Below are positions 18,577 to 27,238 of a stretch of 58,213 nt of DNA, in pieces (position 1 is the stretch's first letter; the number at the start of each line of letters is the position of its first letter). Under the pieces are notes generated by a model that had not been told where the DNA came from, did no database searches, and worked only from the letters and a program-made list of their open reading frames with translations. The stretch comes from a virus. Both the position numbers and the translations under genes were made by a program. The stretch spans positions 1 to 58,213 of the IMG/VR virus record IMGVR_UViG_3300043466_000797; one strand, given 5' to 3'.

Positions 18577-20787
18577 ATGCCACTAAGACTTTATGACAAT
18601 AATGACTGGAGAAGCCCTACATCTATTAGGATATATGATAATAGTGATTGGCAGACTGCAAAAGTAGGATATGTATATGATTTGGGAGTATGGAAAGTAG
18701 TCTTTCCAGACCCTATAATTCCATTAGTAAATGTTATAGATAATGGAAGTTGGGCGGAAGTAAATACTGTAGATAGATTTTATGTTCAGATGATTCTAAA
18801 TACTTCAGAACTAGAAAGCATGGTTGGTGAATTATATTCTGGAAGTACTGCCACCGGAACTCCTATACAAACTCAAAATTTTGATTATTCATTTATATTT
18901 GAGGGGTATGAGTACTATATTAGATTTTATGTTCCATCTCCAGGAACATACACAATAAAGGCTACTGCAACATCTATTACTGAAAATTCTGTTTCAGTAG
19001 TCAGCAATCCAATTAGTCCAATTGCTTTATCAGTTAATATTACTTCTGCAAACATTACGACAACATCATATTCAGTAACATGGGATGCTGTAGGTCAGGA
19101 AGAATATACCATTTATGCCAATCCTGTTAACCCAGGTCCGTCAGGCAACACCTTTGAGCAAGGAGTTTCTGCAACAAAGAGGGCGGCAAGCGGTGGAATT
19201 TCCCCACCATTAGCAGGATCGACCCCGTATAGAGTAACTGTTGGAATTCGAAGATCGGGACAGTTCTTATATACTACATCAGAAGTTATAAGAACAACTC
19301 CTGCAGGATATAATCCACAAATTACAAACTTTTCTGCAACATCTACTTGTAATTCAATTACAGCAACATGGACAAATAATGCTGATATTGATAATGGAGT
19401 TATAAGTATTTCAGAGGCAGTAGAGTTTCAACAGGGAATGCCTATTTTTGGGAACACACAAAACTTTAATTTTGTATCTCCTCAAAACTCTAAATCATTT
19501 ATAAGTCTTACTCCTTATGGGTATTTAAATAGTCCAACTGCTGGTATTTATAGGATAGAAATATTTGGAAGAAGCCTAGATAATACTGAAACTCCAGTTC
19601 AAACTATTGATATCAACACTCTTCCAGCATCAATTACTAATGTTCCAAGTTTTAGTGCAACATCATCAACTTACGGGGAGAGTGCTACACTTAACTGGAC
19701 CCATGCTACTGCAAACTGTACAACAAGAACTGGATATACTATACAGTATAAATTAGCAAGTTCTTCAACATGGTCATTAGTAAGTAATCAAATAATGGCA
19801 AATGTTACATCACTTAATATATCCTCGCAGGGAATAGTGCTAACTGCAAATACCGCCTATAACTTTAGAATATTTGCTAGAAGTGATGCTGGTAATAGTC
19901 CAGACTACACCTATGCTGATTTAACTACTAATAATACACCATATTCTATCACTTTATTTAGCGAACCTACTGAAACTACATTTAGTTCAATATCAATGAC
20001 TGCATATTTAGTAAATATTAGTGGTAGTTCAGTACCACTCTCTGGAGTAACAATTAATTTTTCTGCTCAAGAAACGGGAAGAGGGTCGTTTTCCGCCACC
20101 TCAGTAAGTACTAATTCTTTAGGGCAGGCATCCACTACATTCAATACTAATGCAACAAATGGTCCTATAAACTTTACAGCATCTTCTAGCGGCCTAGTAA
20201 GTGGAACAGATTTTACTCTAGTATCTCTATCCAACCCACTTATTCCATCATTATCAGTACTTAATAGGAATGCATTTGGTGTAGACATATCACACTCTAA
20301 TTATAATTCATCATGGTCTTATACTTCATCTGTATCTGGAACTGGCTTTATCTGGCCAGGACAAACAGTTGCATCCACTCAATTTTTACTATATATACAA
20401 ACACAGAATAATTCAGCCCCATCAGCGTCACAGGATGCAAATAATGTGTATTGTACTTCTGGCTCATGGACCTTTGCCCCATCAGTTTCAGTAACAGTTA
20501 ATTCATCTAGAACAGGATATACTAATGGATCAGCCAGCATATCCTCTTCCCCAATTGGGGGATTTAGTCAAAATTATACCTATACATGGTATTATTATGA
20601 TGGTAGTGCGTGGCAATTATGGGGTGCTGGAGATCCAGCGAATAACGGAAGAAGAGGAAAAGGAACCTTTTATGCCTCAAACATTAAAGGAAAGGCTATT
20701 CTGTGTACAGTAGAAGCGACTAGAAATTATTCTGGTACACTTTATGGAGCGAATAGTGCAAATAGTAATAAAATAACAGGGAGTTAA
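18577..20787 (+). CDS. Tail fibre-like protein with Ig/FnIII domains
   Basis: 736 residues. The N-terminus carries a repeated short unit (RLYDNNDW, then RIYDNSDW, then YVYDLGVWKVVF) seen in tail-tip proteins of actinophages. Several fibronectin-III or Ig-like domains follow, and a segment near residues 470-550 (TFSSISMTAYLVNISGSSVPL to FTASSSGLVSG) resembles a bacterial Big-type Ig domain. The C-terminus is Tyr/Trp/Ser-rich. It probably extends the receptor-binding tip. The start ATG 18577 lies 26 bases after the previous stop. Confidence 0.65.
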   Translation: MPLRLYDNNDWRSPTSIRIYDNSDWQTAKVGYVYDLGVWKVVFPDPIIPLVNVIDNGSWAEVNTVDRFYVQMILNTSELESMVGELYSGSTATGTPIQTQNFDYSFIFEGYEYYIRFYVPSPGTYTIKATATSITENSVSVVSNPISPIALSVNITSANITTTSYSVTWDAVGQEEYTIYANPVNPGPSGNTFEQGVSATKRAASGGISPPLAGSTPYRVTVGIRRSGQFLYTTSEVIRTTPAGYNPQITNFSATSTCNSITATWTNNADIDNGVISISEAVEFQQGMPIFGNTQNFNFVSPQNSKSFISLTPYGYLNSPTAGIYRIEIFGRSLDNTETPVQTIDINTLPASITNVPSFSATSSTYGESATLNWTHATANCTTRTGYTIQYKLASSSTWSLVSNQIMANVTSLNISSQGIVLTANTAYNFRIFARSDAGNSPDYTYADLTTNNTPYSITLFSEPTETTFSSISMTAYLVNISGSSVPLSGVTINFSAQETGRGSFSATSVSTNSLGQASTTFNTNATNGPINFTASSSGLVSGTDFTLVSLSNPLIPSLSVLNRNAFGVDISHSNYNSSWSYTSSVSGTGFIWPGQTVASTQFLLYIQTQNNSAPSASQDANNVYCTSGSWTFAPSVSVTVNSSRTGYTNGSASISSSPIGGFSQNYTYTWYYYDGSAWQLWGAGDPANNGRRGKGTFYASNIKGKAILCTVEATRNYSGTLYGANSANSNKITGS

Positions 20788-20789
20788 GC

Positions 20790-21011
20790 ATGAGTTTTGA
20801 ATTAAGTAATGAAGAGAAAAAACGCATATTAATTAATTTAATAAATAACTACGAGAATACAAGATTTCTTGTACAGTCTGAATTAGATGCAGAGTTGTCT
20901 ATAGATAACCCGCTTCCTAATGTAGCAGATGGATATTCTCAGCAAATACTGGATTTATCACAAAAAATAGAATACATAGAAAATAGAATAAATTTATTAA
21001 ATAATGAATAA
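20790..21011 (+). CDS. Small coiled-coil protein A (paralogue of 21455-21700)
   Basis: A 73-residue charged helical protein. It begins at ATG 20790 after a GGGAG site. Residues 10-30 (KKRILINLINNYENTRFLVQ) and the C-terminal coiled coil (SQKIEYIENRINLL) align by eye with the protein encoded at 21455. Its place at the end of the tail-fibre genes suggests a fibre accessory or chaperone protein, but this is inference. Confidence 0.6.
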   Translation: MSFELSNEEKKRILINLINNYENTRFLVQSELDAELSIDNPLPNVADGYSQQILDLSQKIEYIENRINLLNNE

Positions 21012-21432
21012 TGTCGGAACACCAGAAATTATTAATGGTATTGTTGTTGATAAATTTTTAATTGATAGGTGGCCAAATGAATTTAGTGATTGCTGGATAG
21101 CAATTACTAAAAATAATAATAAAGATACTACCTTTCATTTGATAAAAAATAATAGATTCAATGAGGGATCTATAGAAAATACTGATCACATTTCTGATTC
21201 TATATGTAATATTACATATAATAAATTTTACAGATATACATCAATATATACCATTGATGAGTATAGAAATCATGGAATTGCATATTTACTAGCCAGGTGG
21301 GTAAGAACATGGGTGGCTAAAAATTTAGGAATACAGATTCAGATGCCATATCCTCAAGAACGTGTTCCTCAAACACAAAAATTCATAGAGGACTGGAAAG
21401 AACGGTATAATGATATTACTACAAAAATATAA
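21004..21432 (+). CDS. GNAT-like N-acetyltransferase
   Basis: 142 residues, overlapping the previous gene by 8 bases. The segment near residues 79-100, YTIDEYRNHGIAYLLARW, fits the acetyl-CoA-binding motif A of GNAT enzymes (strand, then R/Q-x-x-G-x-G/A, then helix). Such genes occur inside tail-fibre loci, where they may modify fibre proteins or host surface molecules. The substrate is unknown, and the N-terminal half is divergent. Confidence 0.55.
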   Translation: MNNVGTPEIINGIVVDKFLIDRWPNEFSDCWIAITKNNNKDTTFHLIKNNRFNEGSIENTDHISDSICNITYNKFYRYTSIYTIDEYRNHGIAYLLARWVRTWVAKNLGIQIQMPYPQERVPQTQKFIEDWKERYNDITTKI

Positions 21433-21454
21433 CTTATAGTATAATGGAGGTATT

Positions 21455-21700
21455 ATGAACGAAGAAGTATTAAGCGCAGAAGATAGATCTCATATCATAC
21501 GCCAATTTATTAGAAATTTAGTATACTCAAGATATAATGTTGAGATATCTTTAATTGCTGAGAATGCTGTAAGTAGTCCAAATCAAAATAATATCGATTC
21601 TTTTAGTATGCAGTTACAAGAAGCCGATGAAAAAATAGCAGCATTGCAAGAGGAATTAGCAGAAGTAGAAGCAGAATTAGCGACGATTGAAGGAGTATAG
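21455..21700 (+). CDS. Small coiled-coil protein B (paralogue of 20790-21011)
   Basis: 81 residues, mostly helix, ending in a strong coiled coil (AALQEELAEVEAELATIEG). A TATAAT box lies at 21440-21445 and a GGAGG site directly before the ATG. Its layout (short N-terminal helix, conserved-looking IRQFIRNLVYSRYNVE segment, loop with Pro and Asn, C-terminal coiled coil) mirrors the protein at 20790, so the pair probably arose by duplication around the GNAT gene. Confidence 0.6.
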   Translation: MNEEVLSAEDRSHIIRQFIRNLVYSRYNVEISLIAENAVSSPNQNNIDSFSMQLQEADEKIAALQEELAEVEAELATIEGV

Positions 21701-21867
21701 TGTCCAGCACACTTGAATTAGTTGTACAAGAACTACAAAATAGAATTGGTCAGATCACTTCTCAGTATGAAGTACAAATGGCAGTTCTTAAGGCTCAAGC
21801 AACTGAAGAAATTCAAAAAAGAGATGAGAGAATCAGCGAACTTGAGTCTCCATCTGACGGAGGCTGA
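21700..21867 (+). CDS. Very small coiled-coil protein
   Basis: 55 residues beginning at GTG 21700, whose first base is the last base of the previous TAG. The sequence is almost wholly helical (LELVVQELQNRIGQITSQYE, later EEIQKRDERISELES). It may be a third member of the coiled-coil set or a trimeric fibre chaperone. It is supported by tight spacing on both sides, ending two bases before TTG 21870. Confidence 0.55.
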   Translation: MSSTLELVVQELQNRIGQITSQYEVQMAVLKAQATEEIQKRDERISELESPSDGG

Positions 21868-21869
21868 AA

Positions 21870-22268
21870 TTGTCAGCAATAAATGAAGCATATGCGCGTA
21901 TCGACTTTGCCACAATTCAGGAGTTGAAGAATAAGATCAATGATCTAGAGCGTAGGATTCCAACAGAACCTATTGCTAAAGTTCGTAATGAAGATTTATC
22001 AATCAAAGACACTAAGTTCTTTGCCACCGCGATACCAATTCCAAGTGGATCTTCAAACTCCATAAAGGTTAATTTTGGTAGTGGAACATTTTCTTCATGG
22101 CCTGTAGTTACAGCAACATTATATGATCCTACTGGATCAAGTGGTGATAATGAATTGCCTAGTTTAATGATGAGAGATATTTCTAGACTTTCTGTAACAG
22201 TTGATCTCAGAAGAAAAACAAAAAAGAGACTAGTTCTACACGTTATTGCTGTAGGCGAAGATGGATAG
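21870..22268 (+). CDS. Fibre-associated protein, coiled coil plus lectin-like beta domain
   Basis: 132 residues starting at TTG 21870. An N-terminal coiled coil (ATIQELKNKINDLERRIP) leads to a beta domain in residues 48-130 (IKVNFGSGTFSSWPVVTATL and later LVLHVIAVGE) with the spacing of a small H-type-lectin-like fold. It could be a trimeric sugar-binding appendage of the tail. The family call is tentative. Confidence 0.5.
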   Translation: MSAINEAYARIDFATIQELKNKINDLERRIPTEPIAKVRNEDLSIKDTKFFATAIPIPSGSSNSIKVNFGSGTFSSWPVVTATLYDPTGSSGDNELPSLMMRDISRLSVTVDLRRKTKKRLVLHVIAVGEDG

Positions 22269-22528
22269 TGTCTTATAAGCCTATTTTAGATTGGCAAAAA
22301 AGAAATAAAAAAGTAAAAGATGGATACATTATTGTATGGACTCCAGAGCATCCCAAGTGCTTTGGAGGAGGATGGTATTACGAACACCGCCTTGTTATGG
22401 AAAAGAAATATTGTAGAATATTAAAGGACTGGGAAACGGTCCATCACATTAATGCTGACAAAGAATGCAATGAAGAGTATAATCTTTTTGTATGTACACG
22501 CGCCCAGCATATGAAGGCGCATAAATAG
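22268..22528 (+). CDS. HNH endonuclease (HNH_3 type)
   Basis: 86 residues starting at GTG 22268. The segment YYEHRLVMEKKY (residues 37-48), then VHHIN at about 58-62, an Asn at 72 and H81/H85 near the C-terminus give the beta-beta-alpha metal fold of HNH_3 homing-type nucleases. It sits between the virion and replication modules, a common landing site for free-standing homing endonucleases. It probably cuts DNA of related phages lacking the gene. Confidence 0.8.
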   Translation: MSYKPILDWQKRNKKVKDGYIIVWTPEHPKCFGGGWYYEHRLVMEKKYCRILKDWETVHHINADKECNEEYNLFVCTRAQHMKAHK

Positions 22529-22539
22529 ATAGGAATTTT

Positions 22540-23295
22540 ATGAATAACGACCTAAAGTGGATGATGGTTTCAGATGTTCACTTCCCTAGACATGACCCGC
22601 GTAAGGTTGATCTTTTTCTAAAGGTAATGAAATGGTTTAAGCCAGACGCAGTAGACTTGCTTGGTGATATTGACGACGCAGATTCCACTAGTAGGTGGGC
22701 GGCAGACAAGCCGTTAGAAATGTCAATATCTATAGATGATGGAGGAGTTCGTGAGACAAAGCAGTTCCTTAAAGATATCAGGAAGATCGTACCCAATGCT
22801 GATTGTCATTTTCACGATGGGAATCATGGCTGGACTCGCCACGGCGAGTACCTTGCTAAGAAAGCGCCACAGTTCCTTGAAATAGTAACGGCAGATACAC
22901 TATATGATTATTCTAATGCCGGATTTGAATGGCATAATTGGAACGAGCCTCCTGTTCAAAGATTTGGAGATATGTATGGTCATCATGGAGAATCTATCTC
23001 TAAGCACGCTGGAGAGTCAGTTCGTAATGACGTAAATAACTGGGGCGTGTCTCTAGTGCGTGGTCATTCACATAGAATGGGTGCGTACTTCCAGACATAT
23101 AATCTTTCTGGTCAAGAATTACGCGGGTATGAAATTGGGCATCTTTGTGATGAAGATCAGATGGATTATTCTATTCAAAAGAACTGGCAGGCAGGGTTTG
23201 CTGTAGCACATGTTGTTAATGATTACCCACATATGCAATTAATTCAGATACATGATTATACATGTGTAGTAGATGGGAAAGTATTTACTTCATGA
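22540..23295 (+). CDS. Calcineurin-like metallophosphoesterase
   Basis: 251 residues with the ordered metal-binding motifs of the family: SDVHFPRHD near residue 8, LLGDIDD near 40, GNHGW near 95 and a C-terminal GHSHRMG near 183. These bind two metal ions and hydrolyse phosphodiesters. GNHGW is unusual in lacking the usual acidic residue after GNH. Phage members are often placed beside replication genes and may act as exonuclease subunits or phosphatases. The exact substrate cannot be told. Confidence 0.8.
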   Translation: MNNDLKWMMVSDVHFPRHDPRKVDLFLKVMKWFKPDAVDLLGDIDDADSTSRWAADKPLEMSISIDDGGVRETKQFLKDIRKIVPNADCHFHDGNHGWTRHGEYLAKKAPQFLEIVTADTLYDYSNAGFEWHNWNEPPVQRFGDMYGHHGESISKHAGESVRNDVNNWGVSLVRGHSHRMGAYFQTYNLSGQELRGYEIGHLCDEDQMDYSIQKNWQAGFAVAHVVNDYPHMQLIQIHDYTCVVDGKVFTS

Positions 23296-23468
23296 TGTTT
23301 CATAAAAAATGTAATGGTGGTAATGTTTTCATTGATAGAGTATTTTCTCACGAACTTAGAATGGAACTATTCTGCCTTAGATGTGGCAAGAGATGGTTTA
23401 TTAAAAGAGACAAGGGCGCACTTGGTAAATGGCTAAGTCATCAAGAATTAGAAAAGGTAGTTCGTTAA
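23292..23468 (+). CDS. Small zinc-ribbon protein
   Basis: 58 residues. ATG 23292 overlaps the previous TGA (ATGATG); ATG 23295 is equally possible. An upstream in-frame ATG at 23262 would need a longer overlap and is less likely. A His/Cys pair near the N-terminus (MMFHKKC) and FCLRCGKRW give a possible single zinc site. It resembles the many small zinc ribbons of unknown function in actinophages. Confidence 0.55.
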   Translation: MMFHKKCNGGNVFIDRVFSHELRMELFCLRCGKRWFIKRDKGALGKWLSHQELEKVVR

Positions 23469-23941
23469 GATTCTTTTTCATCAATGGTCAGCATCATAGA
23501 GTATTGAGATTAAGTCGTGCTGAAGATTTAATAACAGCGTGGAATTATGAAGAACATCGTCGCGTTAGTTATATATGGTCTGTAGCAAAACAAAATATGC
23601 AAAAAGCATTTACTATGAAACAAGTCTCAAAGATGTTTGATAGAGATCCATTAATGATTCATGAATACATTAAAGAGGGAAAGATAAGACGACCTAAACA
23701 AGCGTATTCCCTTGAAACAAAAGCACCAAGTAAATTTTTATTTAGTGAAGATGATTTAAGAGATTTACACTCATATCTCTTAACTGTACATCGTGGTCGT
23801 CCAAGAAACGATGGTCAGATAACTAATACTAAGTTGATGAGTAGGGCAGAGTTAGAAGCAATGATAAGGCAAGAAACAGTCTTATATACTAAAGATAATA
23901 GCGGCGAATATGTTCCCGTATGGAAACAGCCAGATTGGTAG
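23429..23941 (+). CDS. Helix-turn-helix DNA-binding protein
   Basis: 170 residues. The central part (about residues 61-110: FTMKQVSKMFDRDPLMIHEY, IKEGKIRRPKQAYSL, then KFLFSEDDLRDLHSYL) has the layout of a MerR/excisionase-type winged helix. The C-terminal half is basic (HRGRPRND). It overlaps the previous small gene by 40 bases. It probably regulates the early or replication operon or helps initiate replication. No integrase is seen, so an excisionase role is unlikely. Confidence 0.65.
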   Translation: MAKSSRIRKGSSLRFFFINGQHHRVLRLSRAEDLITAWNYEEHRRVSYIWSVAKQNMQKAFTMKQVSKMFDRDPLMIHEYIKEGKIRRPKQAYSLETKAPSKFLFSEDDLRDLHSYLLTVHRGRPRNDGQITNTKLMSRAELEAMIRQETVLYTKDNSGEYVPVWKQPDW

Positions 23942-23944
23942 ATA

Positions 23945-24184
23945 ATGGGTAAAAAAAAGAAAGAAGAAGAGCCACTAGTTTTAGATCAGGATGGTATACT
24001 CAATGAGTGTGCTACATCTTTAATGGCAGCATTTGACTTTGCGATTGAGCATAGGGATGTTGATTCTATGCTGGCAGTTTCAGATAGGTGGCTTAGGTTA
24101 TATGCCATGCTCTCCCAGTTTGAAGAAGAAGGAAGTTCTGAACAACTAAAGTTAGGATTTATTGATGACAACCCACAATCATGA
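23945..24184 (+). CDS. Small acidic helical protein
   Basis: 79 residues, basic at the very N-terminus (GKKKKEEE) then acidic and helical (ECATSLMAAFDFAIEHRDVD). Four bases separate it from the previous stop and its end overlaps the next gene by 20 bases. I recognise no family. It belongs to the small-gene run that precedes the helicase. Confidence 0.6.
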   Translation: MGKKKKEEEPLVLDQDGILNECATSLMAAFDFAIEHRDVDSMLAVSDRWLRLYAMLSQFEEEGSSEQLKLGFIDDNPQS

Positions 24185-24383
24185 ATCAACAAATGTTAGA
24201 GTTGAACTACAATTTGTAAGAAATCTTGGAAATTATGAGAGCCTTAGAGTATCTATCGGCGTGGAAGATTATGTTCGACAGGGAGAAACTGTTGACGCAG
24301 CAACCGATAGGGTGTATTCTTTTGTAGAAGAGAAGGTAATCGAAAAGGTTTCAGAAATTGAGAAGGAGTTGAAGAATGGCTAA
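24165..24383 (+). CDS. Small conserved-looking protein upstream of helicase
   Basis: 72 residues from ATG 24165; an in-frame TTG sits one codon earlier. A beta-rich first half (VRVELQFVRNLGNYESLRVS) is followed by a helical end (VYSFVEEKVIEKVSEIEKEL). This beta-then-amphipathic-helix layout with a conserved-type GETVDAA turn is common for small proteins near phage recombination genes. Function unknown. Confidence 0.6.
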   Translation: MTTHNHESTNVRVELQFVRNLGNYESLRVSIGVEDYVRQGETVDAATDRVYSFVEEKVIEKVSEIEKELKNG

Positions 24384-24699
24384 GGCTGATACTAAACAGC
24401 CATATGCACTTCTAAGTCTTTATGAAAAACTGTATTCTGACAAATACAATAAGATTGCCCGACTTAACAAGTTTAAGGAAAAGTGGGCCATGCAAGATGT
24501 TATTGAATCAGTCGGCTATGACAGGGCGAGAGAATTGCTTGAGTATTATTTCCGTGTTACTAAGCAGGGGCATCCACTTCAATGGTTCTTCTATAATTTC
24601 GACAGATTAGATGACATGCTGCTACAATCAAACGAGGATGCTCGTCGTCGCCAAAAGTTGCGAGAGGCTACTAAGAAAATGGTGGAGGAAAGTTCATGA
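24376..24699 (+). CDS. Protein preceding the replicative helicase, possible loader
   Basis: 107 residues, basic and helical (KYNKIARLNKFKEKWAMQDV, GYDRARELLEYYFRVTK, then HPLQWFFYNFDRLDDMLLQ). It ends in a 4-base overlap with the helicase start, so the two are translationally coupled. Small helical proteins in this place are often helicase loaders or adaptors. That role is inference from context. Confidence 0.55.
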   Translation: MAKADTKQPYALLSLYEKLYSDKYNKIARLNKFKEKWAMQDVIESVGYDRARELLEYYFRVTKQGHPLQWFFYNFDRLDDMLLQSNEDARRRQKLREATKKMVEESS

Positions 24700-25922
24700 A
24701 TACAGAAGCAGCAGTAATTACATCAGTATGTCAGAACAAAGATATTGCTACTATCTTAGCAGATAATGTTGATGATATTTTCCAGTCTCACCGCGATGTT
24801 TGGGAAGGTCTAAAGTCTTATTATTACAAGTTTAAGTCTGTACCAGATGCCAATGTCCTTCAGGAAAAGTTTAGAGATTTTGAGCCTGTTAAGGTAACTG
24901 CTGAGACTGGGTACTATCTTGATCAACTAAAGAATGAATATCTTGCATCTCGTATGCGTAATTTACTCATGAAGAGTGGATCATCACTAAAAGAAAATGC
25001 TGCCGCTAGGGTTCTTGCAGATATGCAATCAGAAATTGCATCTCTTTCAAGGCTCACCAATAATGTGCGCGACGTTGATCTGACAGATTACGAACTTGCA
25101 GAAAAGCATATTATTGCTGTTCAAGAACGCTCTGCTGTAATGGGTGGTAGCCCAGGCATTAAGACGGGCTTCACGGCACTAGATTTAGCCTACCCTACTG
25201 GTATGGCACCTGGACATTTAATTGTTGCTATCGGCTGGCCTGGACGCGGTAAGACATGGCTCACAGCGTATCTTGCTTGCAAAGCGTGGGAGCAGGGATT
25301 CAAGCCTATGATTGTTTCTCTAGAGATGAGTCCAGAGAATATGCGTGACCGTATTTATACTATGCTTGGAAGCGGAATGTTTAGAGCCTCCGACTTTTCC
25401 CGTGGCAATATTAACATTGATGACTTCCACAATTGGGCAAAGAAGCGTTTTGATGATAAGAATAGTTTTATTCTAGTATCTAACGAGGGGACAAATGAAG
25501 TTACACCGCAGACAGTACAGGGTAAAATCGATCAGCATCGCCCCGACCTTGTTATCTTGGATTATCACCAGTTGTTTAATGATACTAAGCGATCTAATTC
25601 TGAAGTTGAGCGGAACCGTAATATCTCGCGGGAATTCAAACTATTAGCCGTTCGTAATAATATCCCCGTCATTGATATTACAGCAGCCACAATGGACGAT
25701 GTATCAGATCAAGATTCACCACCACTACTATCACAGGTAGCATGGTCAAAGGCTATTGAATATGATGCTGATATGGCAATGGCTGTACATCGTCATCCAG
25801 ATACAAATATCATTGAAGTCGTTAGCCGAAAGAACCGTCATGGAACAGAATTTGCATTCTATCTAGACTGGGATATTGATCGCGGAGTAGTAAAAGAGAT
25901 CTATGACGATGTACCCGTTTGA
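24696..25922 (+). CDS. dnaB: DnaB-like replicative DNA helicase
   Basis: 408 residues. The RecA-like core shows Walker A GWPGRGKTW (about 179-187), the DnaB signature VSLEMSPENMRDR (about 208-220), Walker B LVILDYHQL (about 285-293) and a late KNRHG segment. The N-terminal 150 residues are a short, divergent helical domain. It unwinds DNA ahead of the phage polymerase and should recruit the primase encoded downstream. It is slightly shorter than bacterial DnaB, as is usual for phage forms. Confidence 0.92.
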   Translation: MNTEAAVITSVCQNKDIATILADNVDDIFQSHRDVWEGLKSYYYKFKSVPDANVLQEKFRDFEPVKVTAETGYYLDQLKNEYLASRMRNLLMKSGSSLKENAAARVLADMQSEIASLSRLTNNVRDVDLTDYELAEKHIIAVQERSAVMGGSPGIKTGFTALDLAYPTGMAPGHLIVAIGWPGRGKTWLTAYLACKAWEQGFKPMIVSLEMSPENMRDRIYTMLGSGMFRASDFSRGNINIDDFHNWAKKRFDDKNSFILVSNEGTNEVTPQTVQGKIDQHRPDLVILDYHQLFNDTKRSNSEVERNRNISREFKLLAVRNNIPVIDITAATMDDVSDQDSPPLLSQVAWSKAIEYDADMAMAVHRHPDTNIIEVVSRKNRHGTEFAFYLDWDIDRGVVKEIYDDVPV

Positions 25923-25931
25923 TGATATAAT
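25923..25931 (+). promoter_or_regulatory. Extended -10 promoter TGATATAAT at helicase 3' end
   Basis: The TGATATAAT 9-mer begins one base after the helicase stop codon. It would place the first transcribed base near 25938, about ten bases before ATG 25948 of the next gene, leaving almost no leader and no ribosome site. Confidence 0.5.
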
Positions 25932-25947
25932 GATTTCAGGTATCATC

Positions 25948-26226
25948 ATGGGTAAAAAAATGAAAAGTTTTGGCATTAGTGGTCAAATAAACGATGACTC
26001 ATCTATCCCAAGACTAAGACAAGAATATCAATATCTTATGGAACAAGATATGAGAAGTCAGGGCTACGTCCCCATGCTAGACCTTGACGTACAATTCTGG
26101 TTAGACTATAATGAAGAACAAGACATATACAATTTTGAGATAGTATTATATGGAGTGTATGTCGGTAAAAAGAAAGCCTATCAGTATGAAGGCTTCTCAG
26201 GACAGTCCTTGATACCTAAGCAATAA
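25948..26226 (+). CDS. Conserved hypothetical protein between helicase and primase
   Basis: 92 residues from ATG 25948. I prefer this start over ATG 25903 because the promoter-like 9-mer at 25923 lies between them and the residues before MGKKMKSFGISGQ are not protein-like. The pattern is SGQINDDSSIPRLRQEYQYL, an LDLDVQFWLDYNEE strand pair, then YGVYVGKKKA and EGFSGQSLIPK. It resembles a small family I associate with actinophage replication regions, function unknown. Confidence 0.6.
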   Translation: MGKKMKSFGISGQINDDSSIPRLRQEYQYLMEQDMRSQGYVPMLDLDVQFWLDYNEEQDIYNFEIVLYGVYVGKKKAYQYEGFSGQSLIPKQ

Positions 26227-26234
26227 GGAAGCAA

Positions 26235-27194
26235 ATGCTCTTGGAAACTTACAGCCCCTCGCACATGCGAGCAATAGTAAGGCAACTTGGCCTGCACGTT
26301 GTAAGCGAAACATCTAATGACTTTTTATGCTTATGTCCATTCCATGGCAATAGGCATACACCATCATTTTCTGTAAGCCATCAGAAGGGCTTATATCTAT
26401 GCTTTAATCCATCATGTGGAGCCAGCGGAACTATTGTTGAGTTAGTAAAAAATATTACACATCGTAATGAATTTGAGGCATTAAGATTTATTATTTCTGC
26501 ACAGCAGACTGCACAGGAAAATTTCGAAGAAGAACTTGCAGAAATTCTAGACGAAAAGCCTGAGTACTCCGACTTTGACCAGAATGTCTTAGATCGCCTG
26601 CACTCCCAGATAAATGATAGATCTAGAGAATATCTAAATGGGCGCGGTATAAATGATGAATCAATAGAGCACTTTAAACTTGGATATTCTGCAAGCCAAG
26701 ACATGGTAATTGTTCCAGTACATTCACCAGATGGAATTCCAGTAGGTCTTGTAGGTAGATCAATAGAGGGTAAGTCTTTTAAAAATAGTACAGGGCTGCC
26801 AAGAAACAAGACTATGTTTAATATTCATCGTGCCAAAAGAATGGGCGGGACTGCCATCATAGTAGAGTCCTCCTTTGATGCTATTAGAGTACATCAGTCT
26901 GGATATCCAAATGTTGTTGCTACTCTAGGAGGCTCCATGTCAAAGATAAATCTTAGTAATCTTAATAGAAACTTTAGTAAGATTATCATCATGACTGATG
27001 CTGACGAGGCGGGAAGAAGCCTTGGGAAACTCATAGCAAATACATTAAAGACAAAAGAAGTCTTGTGGGCACACTACTCAAATGATATTCTATATCCACA
27101 TGATGCGAAAGATGTTGGGGATATGACAGAAGAAGAGATTAGAACTTGTATAGAAAATTCCCTTGCAGACTACGAATACAGAATGGTACAATAG
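26235..27194 (+). CDS. dnaG: DnaG-like DNA primase
   Basis: 319 residues. The N-terminal CHC2 zinc domain has CPFH (about 34-37) and CFNPSCGASG (about 56-65). The TOPRIM domain has the conserved Glu in IIVESSFDAI (near 208-217) and the DxD in IIMTDADEAGRS (near 251-261). It makes RNA primers for the DnaE-type polymerase. It lacks the long C-terminal helicase-binding domain of bacterial DnaG (about 600 residues), which is common for phage primases. Confidence 0.9.
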   Translation: MLLETYSPSHMRAIVRQLGLHVVSETSNDFLCLCPFHGNRHTPSFSVSHQKGLYLCFNPSCGASGTIVELVKNITHRNEFEALRFIISAQQTAQENFEEELAEILDEKPEYSDFDQNVLDRLHSQINDRSREYLNGRGINDESIEHFKLGYSASQDMVIVPVHSPDGIPVGLVGRSIEGKSFKNSTGLPRNKTMFNIHRAKRMGGTAIIVESSFDAIRVHQSGYPNVVATLGGSMSKINLSNLNRNFSKIIIMTDADEAGRSLGKLIANTLKTKEVLWAHYSNDILYPHDAKDVGDMTEEEIRTCIENSLADYEYRMVQ

Positions 27195-27238
27195 TTATAC
27201 AGGGCATAATATAGCCCAATATATATAGGAGATATACA

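Noticed and set aside
23429-23941. Excisionase of a temperate phage
   Set aside because: The winged-helix pattern fits, but no integrase, attachment site or repressor is present in the window, so a replication or regulatory role is likelier.
26381-26809. Minus-strand ORF inside the primase gene
   Set aside because: The plus-strand primase has all its motifs here; the antisense frame shows no family pattern.
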